A stretch of 64,000 nucleotides of DNA. Origin: CAZKRL01 sp964555295 (GTDB taxonomy: Bacteria > Bacteroidota > Bacteroidia > Flavobacteriales_D > Sanyastnellaceae). Shown piece after piece: positions 17,509 to 24,923 of this stretch; the first letter of the stretch is position 1; each line of letters starts with the position of its first letter. The notes beneath the pieces were generated by a model. It did no database searches and was not told where the DNA came from. It saw nothing but the letters and a program-made list of their open reading frames with translations. Location: assembly GCA_964555295.1 (NCBI GenBank), contig CAZKRL010000004.1:1-64000 (forward strand), read 5' to 3'. Made by a program: the position numbers and the translations under genes.

Positions 17509-19674
17509 ATGAAAAACTTAACCGCTTTACTCCTATTCTCTTTACTCTCTGTTTCACTATTCTCCCAGTCACCGCCACTGATTCCATACCAAGCCATCGC
17601 GCGCGATGCGTCCGGGCAGCCATTGGCCAATGCCACCCTCTATGCCCGGTTTACCATACACGACAACACAGCCACTGGCCCAACGGTGTGGCAAGAAATA
17701 CAAACGGTAAGCACCAGCGCGCTGGGGTTGTTCACGGCGCAGCTGGGCAGCAGTGTTTCGCTTGGCAACGTGAACTGGACTGCAGGTGCCAAGTTCATGC
17801 AAGTAGAAATTGATTTGGGTAATGGGTTTATAGACCTGGGTACTCAGCAGATGCTGAGCGTTCCGTATGCGTTGTATAGTTCCAACGGTGTCCCCTCGGG
17901 TGGTGGCCATGGGCAATTGCTCACCAATTGCAACGGAGTTCCTACCTGGACTAACGATGGGCAATGCCCCGGTATCATTACCGCATTGAATTGTTCTAAC
18001 GCCTCGAACAGCGGCACGCTCGTAGCCGGCACAGTGGCAATCGGTGTGATTAGCAGCGTGCCTTACACAGGAGGAAATGGTGGCATCTACAATGACCAAA
18101 CAGTGAGTTCAACGGGCGTAAATGGTCTAACAGCTACGTTGGAGGCGGGCACATTTGCTGATGGTTCAGGCAATCTGTCATACACTATTTCGGGCACACC
18201 TGAGACGAGCGGTACGGCAAGTTTTGCTCTGAATATTGGAGGTCAGAGCTGCATTCTTACTCGTACGGTTGATCTGTTGGTTGGCACAATTAGCTCCTTG
18301 AATTGCAGTGGTAGCGACGTTGGGTGTTTAAGCGCATCTCAGCCATTAATGAATGTTCAAAATATTATCTCATATACTGGTGGAAATGGTGGCGCATATA
18401 ATGGTCAAACGGTTAGCTCCACCGGAGTCCCCGGCCTAACGGCCACATGGAGTTCCGGGACGTTTGCGAATGGTTCAGGCAGTATGGTATTGACTATCTC
18501 AGGCATAGCTACGACAATTGGAGTAGCCAGTTTTGCCTTGAATATTGGCGGCCAGAGTTGCACACTTTCGCGAAACATATTTCCGATTTCTGTTATTTGC
18601 TCACCTGTAGTCGATAATGGAACCTTAGTCGCGGGCATAGCGGCAAGTGGTGTAAGTAGCGTGCTGTCCATTAACGGCTGCATTAATCCTGGTTTAACTC
18701 CACCTGTAAGTTCCTCAGGTGTAGTTGGTCTTACTGCGATGCCCATCTATCTTAACTCACCCGTACCCGTCAGTCAATTAAACTATCTTATAACAGGTAC
18801 ACCATCTTCCAGCGGCACTGCCTATTTTAATCTGCTGATTAATGGTTCTTTCGTGTGCCCAATTTCACGTGAAGTTGCCAGTGCATCGAGTATAACCACG
18901 GCTCTGATACCTGGCGGTACTTTTACCATGGGAAGCCCGGCTACAGAGGTGAGCAGAGGGACAGACGAATTGCAGCACCAGGTTACATTAAGTGCTTTTA
19001 GAATGAGCGTGCATGAAATAACAAATGCTCAATTTGCTGCTTTTCTCAATGAAAATGATATTGAGGCTAATGGTCAATTCACCGCAGGAGCTTATCCTGG
19101 TCAGATATTGATTTATAGTTGGGGTGAATACAATGGTTTATTCTATGACAATGCGCAATGGCAGCCTTTGGAGGGGAAGGAAAATTTTCCTGTGCTTGGT
19201 GTAACATGGTACGGGGCGGCAGAATTTGCTGCATATGCGGGTGGGCGATTGCCTACCGAAGCAGAGTGGGAGTACGCTTGTCGAGGTGGAACAACCTCAC
19301 CATTTAATACGGGCAGTTGCCTGAGCAATTTGCAGGCGAATTATCGTTGGGATATCCCGTATTCCGCGTGCAGCAATACCAATACTAATTACTTGGACCA
19401 AACGCAAGCTGTTTACGGTTATTTGGCCAACGGATTTGGCTTGTATGATATGCATGGCAATGTTGCAGAGTGGTGCAGTGATTGGTATGGCCCTTATGGC
19501 ACTGATGCGCAAACGAATCCTACCGGTCCATCTTCGGGCTCGGCGCGTGTGATTCGTGGTGGAAGTTGGAATGATGCTGCGGGAAGTTGTCGATCAGCGA
19601 ATCGCGACTCCTATTATCCGGGCGTTAGCGACTATCCAATCACTTTTGGCTTCCGTGTGGTTTTTCAGCCTTAG
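17509..19674 (+). CDS. Secreted modular protein: N-terminal adhesin-like module, two internal repeats, C-terminal SUMF1 domain
   Basis: Signal peptide MKNLTALLLFSLLSVSLFSQ. Residues 25-125 are a beta-rich module typical of Bacteroidota surface proteins (IPYQAIARDASGQPLANATL ... GTQQMLSVPYALYS). Residues 165-350 contain two diverged copies of a repeat of about 85 residues centred on QTVSSTGV.GLTAT and SFALNIGGQSC. The last 230 residues are a formylglycine-generating-enzyme-like SUMF1 domain (GGTFTMGSPATE, RLPTEAEWEYACRGG, NVAEWCSDWYGPYG, RVIRGGSWNDAAG, GFRVVF). Such domains adopt a C-type lectin fold and often bind ligands rather than act as enzymes. The module at 17581-17875 is nearly copied in the next gene. 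Ordinary codon use at its C-terminus contrasts with the gene at 24924. Confidence 0.85.
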   Translation: MKNLTALLLFSLLSVSLFSQSPPLIPYQAIARDASGQPLANATLYARFTIHDNTATGPTVWQEIQTVSTSALGLFTAQLGSSVSLGNVNWTAGAKFMQVEIDLGNGFIDLGTQQMLSVPYALYSSNGVPSGGGHGQLLTNCNGVPTWTNDGQCPGIITALNCSNASNSGTLVAGTVAIGVISSVPYTGGNGGIYNDQTVSSTGVNGLTATLEAGTFADGSGNLSYTISGTPETSGTASFALNIGGQSCILTRTVDLLVGTISSLNCSGSDVGCLSASQPLMNVQNIISYTGGNGGAYNGQTVSSTGVPGLTATWSSGTFANGSGSMVLTISGIATTIGVASFALNIGGQSCTLSRNIFPISVICSPVVDNGTLVAGIAASGVSSVLSINGCINPGLTPPVSSSGVVGLTAMPIYLNSPVPVSQLNYLITGTPSSSGTAYFNLLINGSFVCPISREVASASSITTALIPGGTFTMGSPATEVSRGTDELQHQVTLSAFRMSVHEITNAQFAAFLNENDIEANGQFTAGAYPGQILIYSWGEYNGLFYDNAQWQPLEGKENFPVLGVTWYGAAEFAAYAGGRLPTEAEWEYACRGGTTSPFNTGSCLSNLQANYRWDIPYSACSNTNTNYLDQTQAVYGYLANGFGLYDMHGNVAEWCSDWYGPYGTDAQTNPTGPSSGSARVIRGGSWNDAAGSCRSANRDSYYPGVSDYPITFGFRVVFQP
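17581..17875 (+). repeat. Duplicated N-terminal module, copy 1
   Basis: This 295-base segment matches 19944-20238 at roughly nine bases in ten by eye, with no indel seen. Both copies encode the IPYQAIARDASGQPLANATL ... MLSVPYAL module in the same place behind a signal peptide. Similarity ends abruptly after the module. Confidence 0.85.
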
Positions 19675-19847
19675 TTCATTGTTCCCATTGCGATAAGCAG
19701 GCAAGGGATTGTCGTATTTTGTCTAAACTACCTTCTTAGCTTCGAAAGAGAAGCACAAAAAGAGAAAAGAAAAAATGAGGTCAAAATCGCCACCGCGATG
19801 GCATTAGAGCTGCGTGCTCAATTTTGATATTCTTATACCTTAGCCGC

Positions 19848-21020
19848 ATGAAAATAAGGTTCCTTTCAATCGCGCGTAAGTTATGCTTTACGCATTTCTT
19901 TTTGATAGCTGCGATGAATACACCAGCCCAAGCTCCCGCTCTAATCCCCTACCAAGCCATTGCGCGCGATGCTTCCGGACAACCGTTAGCCAATGCCACG
20001 CTCAATGCTCGTTTTACCATACACGACAACACAGCCACCGGCCCAACAGTGTGGCAAGAAATACAAACTGTAAGCACCAGCGCGCTGGGGTTGTTCACGG
20101 CGCAATTGGGTAGCAACGTTTCACTTGGCAACGTAAACTGGGCCGCAGGTGCCAAGTTCATGCAAGTAGAAATTGATTTGGGTAATGGTTTTATAGACCT
20201 GGGTACGCAGCAGATGCTGAGCGTGCCGTATGCGTTGCAAAGCCGAAGCGTTAAACTTAATGTAAGTAGTGTAGGTGATACCTTATTCGTGGGAGATGGA
20301 AGTTTTGTAATTGTGCCCGGTATAAGCGCAGCGAATGATTTTGGGGGTAATGGCACAACTGGCACAACACTCCACTCGTGCGGTGCTCCCAACGTTCACA
20401 ACCCCGACTTGACCTATGGCACCATGACCGACCAGGAAGGGAACACATACAAGACTATTGTAATTGGTACACAAGAGTGGATGGCGGAGAATTTAAATAC
20501 GAGTGTATACAGGAACGGTGATACAATACCAATAGGACTTACTGTTTCAGATTGGGCCAATTCTATAAACATTCCATTGGGTGTTTCGGCGTTTTATGAT
20601 AATGATTCAACTTATGCATGTCCACATGGAAGACTATACTCTTGGTTTGTATGTGTTGATTCTCGTCGATTATGTCCCACAGGCTGGCATGTTCCAACTG
20701 ACGATGAATGGGATATCCTAGTTTCTTATTTGGGAGGTGAAGAAACGGCAGGCAATATGTTGAAATCGAGCGGTGAGATTTACTGGTCTAGTGGATCTGT
20801 TAGTGGTAGCAATCAAAGCGGATTTTCAGGTATTGCTTCAGGTAGGAGATTTTATGAAGGTTTTTATGATTCATATGGTGAATATGCCTATTGGTGGTCA
20901 ATTTCTGAAAGTGCCACTAACTTTTCATGGAGTCGCAGCGTCTATTCTTTGAATTCAACAATCGATCACTTAAGCCAATACAAGCATTCGGGTCTTAGCG
21001 TCCGTTGCCTTCGCGATTAA
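19848..21020 (+). CDS. Secreted FISUMP-domain protein sharing its N-terminal module with the upstream gene
   Basis: Signal peptide MKIRFLSIARKLCFTHFFLI and following residues, ending near AQAP; an upstream TTG at 19824 is less likely. Then comes the same 100-residue beta module as the preceding gene. The C-terminal 200 residues are a Fibrobacter succinogenes major paralogous (FISUMP) domain: GNTYKTIVIGTQEWMAENLN, CPTGWHVPTDDEWD, YAYWWSISES, and GLSVRCLRD at the end. FISUMP domains are lectin-like surface domains with no known enzymatic role. It converges on hipT. The pair suggests paralogous surface proteins with exchanged C-terminal domains. Confidence 0.85.
   Translation: MKIRFLSIARKLCFTHFFLIAAMNTPAQAPALIPYQAIARDASGQPLANATLNARFTIHDNTATGPTVWQEIQTVSTSALGLFTAQLGSNVSLGNVNWAAGAKFMQVEIDLGNGFIDLGTQQMLSVPYALQSRSVKLNVSSVGDTLFVGDGSFVIVPGISAANDFGGNGTTGTTLHSCGAPNVHNPDLTYGTMTDQEGNTYKTIVIGTQEWMAENLNTSVYRNGDTIPIGLTVSDWANSINIPLGVSAFYDNDSTYACPHGRLYSWFVCVDSRRLCPTGWHVPTDDEWDILVSYLGGEETAGNMLKSSGEIYWSSGSVSGSNQSGFSGIASGRRFYEGFYDSYGEYAYWWSISESATNFSWSRSVYSLNSTIDHLSQYKHSGLSVRCLRD
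19944..20238 (+). repeat. Duplicated N-terminal module, copy 2
   Basis: Counterpart of 17581-17875 (constant offset 2363). Differences are mostly silent third-position changes, suggesting recent duplication or gene conversion with selection for the protein. Confidence 0.85.
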
Positions 21021-21094
21021 ATCTTGAAAAGCGTTTGAATATTGTAAGAAGGGCTGCCCCGTTAATCGGGTTCAGAGCGGCGATATGTGTTGCG

Positions 21095-21144
21095 CTTCGA
21101 TAAACACACACCATTGAGAATTTCTCATTTACCGTTTATCGAAG
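21095..21144. terminator. Nested inverted repeat between convergent genes
   Basis: Perfect 11-base arms CTTCGATAAAC (21095-21105) and GTTTATCGAAG (21134-21144) enclose a second perfect palindrome GAGAATTTCTC (21116-21126). The right arm overlaps the hipT stop codon. The position between converging genes suggests a bidirectional terminator, although there is no T-tract; a protein-binding site is the alternative. Confidence 0.4.
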
Positions 21145-22140
21145 TAAATAATTTCTTTTGGTCTGATACATCATCAAGTATCCTCGTTTGTTGGCATCAG
21201 TGAGGAATGAACGACTTAATAATGTTTCCATCAATGGTTGCTTATGTAAGTAGGGAGTCATTAGTTTCTCGATGCGGCTTTGGGCAACACCAATACGTTT
21301 TCCGAATTCTTCAAAATCACTTTTGGTTGGATGTAAGCCGTTCTTGTATTTCTCGCTTTTATAGTCATCGGCAAAAAGTCCTTTGTCAAGGGCGAAGTCT
21401 GAATCATCGACATGTAGTTTAGTGTTGATTAAATCATAAGCCGGACTTAAGAGGTAATCGCCTTTGGACGATTCAAGCAGAGAGAAGTTTTTCAAATGTG
21501 CATCACCATTTGAAAACACAAAGTTGAAAAGGACCAGTGAAAAATACTTTTCAATTTCAATACGCCATGCCGAAACATATTTCTGAATCAATAATCCTGC
21601 TTCCTCGTAACTGTATTCGTATTTAAAGTTGGGCCCACCATTATCAGTTGTTTTTCCGGCCAATGTTGCAAAGTCTTCTTTTCCCCACTTGGCGCCATCA
21701 TCTTTTACATCAAATCGTTTTGTGATGTATGCAGGAACGCCGTTCTTAAAAAAGATCATAGCGTTTTCTGCTGTATTTATTCCATACACTTGTTTTGCAA
21801 TTTGCATAGTTACATGTTCGTTGGCCGGCACCTGATCCACTTTTTTTAAATCTCGCGGTATCGGTTTGAGAATGTAGGTGCCTTGCTCTCCCTGGTGGGT
21901 TAAACGCAAAATGTTTTTCTCAAGAACAAAACTTACCTTTTCCTGCACACCAGAAATCGATATGCGCTTACGATTTTCCATGAAGAGATTCGCAGCTTCT
22001 TCATTTTGCTGTGGCTGTTCGTATGGTAAAATGTGACTTACTTTTTTTCCGTTGAATGCATTGCGCAAACAGCCGGGGCTGTATGTAGAAAACCCTTCAG
22101 CCAAAGTTCCAGGACAGAATTTTAATTCGTTAATGTTCAT
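21136..22140 (-). CDS. HipT-like toxin kinase (HipA C-terminal kinase domain)
   Basis: Serine/threonine kinase toxin of the HipA family, 334 residues, without the HipA N-terminal subdomain, which is encoded by the preceding gene. The loop at residues 60-70 reads ISISGVQEKVS: Ser61-Ile-Ser63 matches the SIS autophosphorylation motif known in HipT of E. coli HipBST. Kinase residues are present: SNGDAHLKNFSLL (catalytic Asp, Asn) and SPAYDLINT (metal-binding Asp). E. coli HipT phosphorylates TrpS; the target here is unknown. The ATG overlaps the hipS-like stop by four bases. The stop lies inside an inverted repeat. Confidence 0.88.
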   Translation of the reverse strand: MNINELKFCPGTLAEGFSTYSPGCLRNAFNGKKVSHILPYEQPQQNEEAANLFMENRKRISISGVQEKVSFVLEKNILRLTHQGEQGTYILKPIPRDLKKVDQVPANEHVTMQIAKQVYGINTAENAMIFFKNGVPAYITKRFDVKDDGAKWGKEDFATLAGKTTDNGGPNFKYEYSYEEAGLLIQKYVSAWRIEIEKYFSLVLFNFVFSNGDAHLKNFSLLESSKGDYLLSPAYDLINTKLHVDDSDFALDKGLFADDYKSEKYKNGLHPTKSDFEEFGKRIGVAQSRIEKLMTPYLHKQPLMETLLSRSFLTDANKRGYLMMYQTKRNYLLR

Positions 22141-22466
22141 TTTTCCAAAAGTGGTTTAACGGTTATTGCGCCAATAGTGTCGTATTGTGCGGTTGCTCCA
22201 AGCAAGCTGAAGTGATCATGTTCATCAATTCTTAGCTGCACACTTTGTAGTTTTCTGTTCACTCCTTCACTCAGCATATTGAAAAAAATAGGAAACAAAA
22301 ACTCACTGCTATACTCCTGTTGTGATTTTGGCAGTGTTAAGCTGATGGCAGGGTATTTTTCATTTAGAAAATAAGCGTCATCATATCTGAAAGTATAATG
22401 CTTACGATGTACTTCAATGAGGAAGCCAGCCAGAATTCCATTGCGGTATATCTCTAATGTTCTCAT
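22137..22466 (-). CDS. HipS-like protein (free-standing HipA N-terminal subdomain)
   Basis: 109 residues matching only the N-terminal subdomain 1 of HipA (LEIYRNGILAGFLIEV, FRYDDAYF, AISLTLP, FFNMLSEGVNR). In HipBST systems this separate subunit, HipS, is the antitoxin for HipT, whereas in HipBA it is fused to the kinase. Size and order (HTH gene, HipS, HipT) fit. It begins four bases after the HTH gene and overlaps the kinase gene. Confidence 0.85.
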   Translation of the reverse strand: MRTLEIYRNGILAGFLIEVHRKHYTFRYDDAYFLNEKYPAISLTLPKSQQEYSSEFLFPIFFNMLSEGVNRKLQSVQLRIDEHDHFSLLGATAQYDTIGAITVKPLLEK

Positions 22467-22470
22467 TCAG

Positions 22471-22680
22471 TTACGGTTTCTTTTTTACTTGAAGCGTGAA
22501 TTCCATTCCGAGTACTTCGGTCAATTTGTTGATCACCTCGATCGATGGATTTCCTTGACCTTTCTCTAATTTATACAGCGTATTTATGCTGATTTGCGCC
22601 AATTCAGCAAGATGTGGTTGGGTTATATCCAGCTCTTTTCGTCTGTTCTTAATGGTCTGACCGAGATCCTTTGCTAACAT
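22471..22680 (-). CDS. HipB-like XRE-family transcriptional regulator
   Basis: 69-residue helix-turn-helix protein: LGQTIKNRRKELDITQPHLA, then ISINTLYKLEKGQGNPSIEV as recognition region, and a short C-terminal beta tail (GMEFTLQVKKKP) resembling the HipB dimer strand. First gene of the tripartite toxin-antitoxin operon and the likely autorepressor. Confidence 0.9.
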   Translation of the reverse strand: MLAKDLGQTIKNRRKELDITQPHLAELAQISINTLYKLEKGQGNPSIEVINKLTEVLGMEFTLQVKKKP

Positions 22681-22699
22681 TTTAATGTGATTTATGCAT

Positions 22700-22730
22700 C
22701 GAAAGTAGCGTTTTTTACTGGAATGAACAA
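22700..22730 (-). promoter_or_regulatory. Promoter of the hipBST-like operon
   Basis: On the minus strand: TTG (22730-22728), 20-base spacer, TACTTTCG (22707-22700), a one-mismatch fit to TAnnTTTG. The ATG is 19 bases further on. Two direct copies of TGTGATTT (22686-22693 and 22747-22754) bracket the promoter and could be operator sites; that part is a guess. Confidence 0.5.
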
Positions 22731-23164
22731 GAAAATAATACTATAGTGTGATTTTTAATGGATGAGTGGATGGTTCGGTTTTAAAACGATACAAAACCAC
22801 TCTTTAATGTGGGTTTAGACTGTCAACAATCCAAATCTCTTTCTGTGATGTTGCATATCGACGTTCAGAAAAACTGCGCACATTTGAATGGGATCATGGG
22901 GTAATATCTATTGAGTATCCTTCACTAATTGACAATGTAAACCAACCGAACCAATAACCCAGCAAATCATCCCCGCTTAATGGAGCGTGATCTATCCAGG
23001 CGGATGCATGCGCTTGTTTCGGTCCTAAGATTTATGTGCCACGCGACTATAGCATTCGTTTTCATTCCGCGAAATCCATTCATGATCTCGAATGGAGGTT
23101 AGGGAACACCGTTTGTTTTTCATGAATTGAAAAAAGCCGAAATCATGAGGGTACATCCTGCCCG
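22731..23164. other. Intergenic region without recognisable gene
   Basis: The divergent spacer between the hip operon and the caspase gene holds no convincing reading frame on either strand, no RNA-gene signature and no A-rich template-repeat-like stretch. A short GGTTTT/AAAACC inverted repeat near 22777-22798 is weak. Confidence 0.5.
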
Positions 23165-23198
23165 TTGTCCACCTTCCCACTCTATCATCTTACATTCG
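23165..23198 (+). promoter_or_regulatory. Promoter of the caspase-SUMF1 gene pair
   Basis: TTG (23165-23167), 23-base spacer, TACATTCG (23191-23198), 20 bases before the ATG at 23219. It is at the upper end of the allowed spacer range, with one mismatch to TAnnTTTG. Confidence 0.45.
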
Positions 23199-23218
23199 CA
23201 TTAAATAATCACTGCGCA

Positions 23219-24904
23219 ATGAAATCATTTGCTTTCGCCCTTTGTTTGTTTCTGTCCTTTTCACTCTATTGTCAAAATCAAGCTGATAGCCCCGATTACT
23301 CTTTTCGTATTCGGCAGAAAATCGAACCACCTATTCTGGCATTCGAACCGGGTAGTGTGCGGTTCACCGATGCCAATGGCAATGATGCTATTGATGCCTC
23401 GGAAATTTGTATGCTGCATTTTCGATTGCTGAATACCGGAAAAGGAGATGGACTCAATCTGAAGGCATTGCTCACCTCAAAATCTAAAGTGCCGGGCATA
23501 AGCTTTCTCTCCTCGCAAGCTATCGCGACAGTGAAAGCAGGTAATGGTCAGGACTATGCCGTTCAGATTATGTCAGACATGAATACCACCGAGGGTTTGT
23601 TGAACCTGAAGCTGGAGGTGGAAGAACCCAATGGCTTTAATACGGATGCAGTAGAATTGGAGATTACAACTCACGCTTTTATTGCACCGCGGGTGAGCGT
23701 AGTGGATCATCGAATCTTCGGTTCAGATGGCTCCTCGACCTTGCAACTGAAACGTCCGATACGTCTGCAATTGCTCGTTCAAAACACCGGTGCCGGCGCT
23801 GCTGAAAATGTGAATTTTACCTTGCAGTTGCCCGAGAATGTTTTGCTTTCCGATGGTGAGGCGGTGCAATCCCTGGGTCTGATGAAACCCGGTGAAACCC
23901 GCAGTGTTGAGGTAGAGTTTTTTATCAACGCAAAATATGCTGCTTCCGATTTGCCGCTTGCCGTTACACTCAAGGAGAAGCTCGGCAGGTATGCGCAGAA
24001 CTGGAGCGAAAAGTTTCAAATCAATCAGCAGATTGCTTCAGATAGATTGGTTGTGCAATCTAAGGTTGAACAGAAGACAAGTGTGGCGGTCGCTTCGCTG
24101 CGCAGCGATGTCGACAAGGACATTCCTCAGGGTGTCGCGGAATATGCCAAAAGGTATGCACTATGTATCGGTAATGAGCACTATAGCGCTCATGCCCAGG
24201 GTTTGTCGGCCGAGGTCGACGTGCCATTTGCGGTGAATGACGCTACGGTATTTGCAGAGTATGCCAACAAGACCTTGGGTGTGCCCAAAGAAAATGTGTT
24301 GTTGCTTACTGACGCCACCAAGGCACGCATGTCGCAGGAGCTCAATAAGATTGAAAAGTGGATGGCACTCGATAAGGGCGAGGCCGAGGTAATATTCTAT
24401 TTCAGTGGTCATGGTCTTCCTGAAGAGGGCACCAACACGCCCTTCCTTATCCCGGTGGATGTTGAAGGTACACGCCCTTCCGATGGTCTTGCACTGAATG
24501 AGGTGTATAGCCGGTTGAGTGCTAGTCCTGCCCGAAAAGTTACGGTGATTCTGGATGCGTGTTTCAGCGGTGGCGCAAGGGCGGGTGAACTTGTAGCGAT
24601 GAAAGGAATCAAGGTGAAGCAACGGGTAGAGGGTGTTCCAGGGAATCTTGTCGTGATGGCGTCCAGTTCAGGCAATGAGGCCAGCGCAGTTTTCAAAGAG
24701 AAGCAGCACGGGTATTTTACCTACTTCTTGTTGAAGTGGCTGAAAGAAAATCGTGCGCAAGGCAGAATTGAAGACATGATGAAGGTAGTGCAGGACCAAG
24801 TGTCGCGCGAGGCGGTGCGCATTGGCAAATCGCAGACACCGCAACTGTTGGCAGGACCCGATGTTAGAGAGAAGGTGGGGGAGATTCGTTGGGGCAATGA
24901 ATGA
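23219..24904 (+). CDS. Secreted caspase-fold (peptidase C14) protease with CARDB-like N-terminal domains
   Basis: 561 residues with signal peptide MKSFAFALCLFLSFSLYCQ, so the protein acts in the periplasm or at the surface. Residues 25-290 contain two CARDB-like beta domains (ILAFEPGSVRFTDANGN with LLNTGKGDG; then LVQNTGAGAAENV). From about 312 onward there is a caspase/metacaspase domain (YALCIGNEHYS). The catalytic dyad is intact: His398 in YFSGHG and Cys448 in ILDACFSGG. Metacaspases cleave after Arg or Lys and need activation. An in-frame TTG at 23165 was rejected because the later ATG gives the signal peptide. The SUMF1 gene starts 19 bases after the stop, implying one transcript. In cyanobacteria and other bacteria caspases are linked with DGR-diversified SUMF1-type modules. 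Confidence 0.88.
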   Translation: MKSFAFALCLFLSFSLYCQNQADSPDYSFRIRQKIEPPILAFEPGSVRFTDANGNDAIDASEICMLHFRLLNTGKGDGLNLKALLTSKSKVPGISFLSSQAIATVKAGNGQDYAVQIMSDMNTTEGLLNLKLEVEEPNGFNTDAVELEITTHAFIAPRVSVVDHRIFGSDGSSTLQLKRPIRLQLLVQNTGAGAAENVNFTLQLPENVLLSDGEAVQSLGLMKPGETRSVEVEFFINAKYAASDLPLAVTLKEKLGRYAQNWSEKFQINQQIASDRLVVQSKVEQKTSVAVASLRSDVDKDIPQGVAEYAKRYALCIGNEHYSAHAQGLSAEVDVPFAVNDATVFAEYANKTLGVPKENVLLLTDATKARMSQELNKIEKWMALDKGEAEVIFYFSGHGLPEEGTNTPFLIPVDVEGTRPSDGLALNEVYSRLSASPARKVTVILDACFSGGARAGELVAMKGIKVKQRVEGVPGNLVVMASSSGNEASAVFKEKQHGYFTYFLLKWLKENRAQGRIEDMMKVVQDQVSREAVRIGKSQTPQLLAGPDVREKVGEIRWGNE

Positions 24905-24923
24905 GTTTCACTGGTAGGTATTT

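Noticed and set aside
19540..19671. Second DGR variable region at the end of the first SUMF1 gene
   Set aside because: The corresponding residues use mixed codons without the NNY pattern and there is no GGGTTCCGG end or GC-rich tail.
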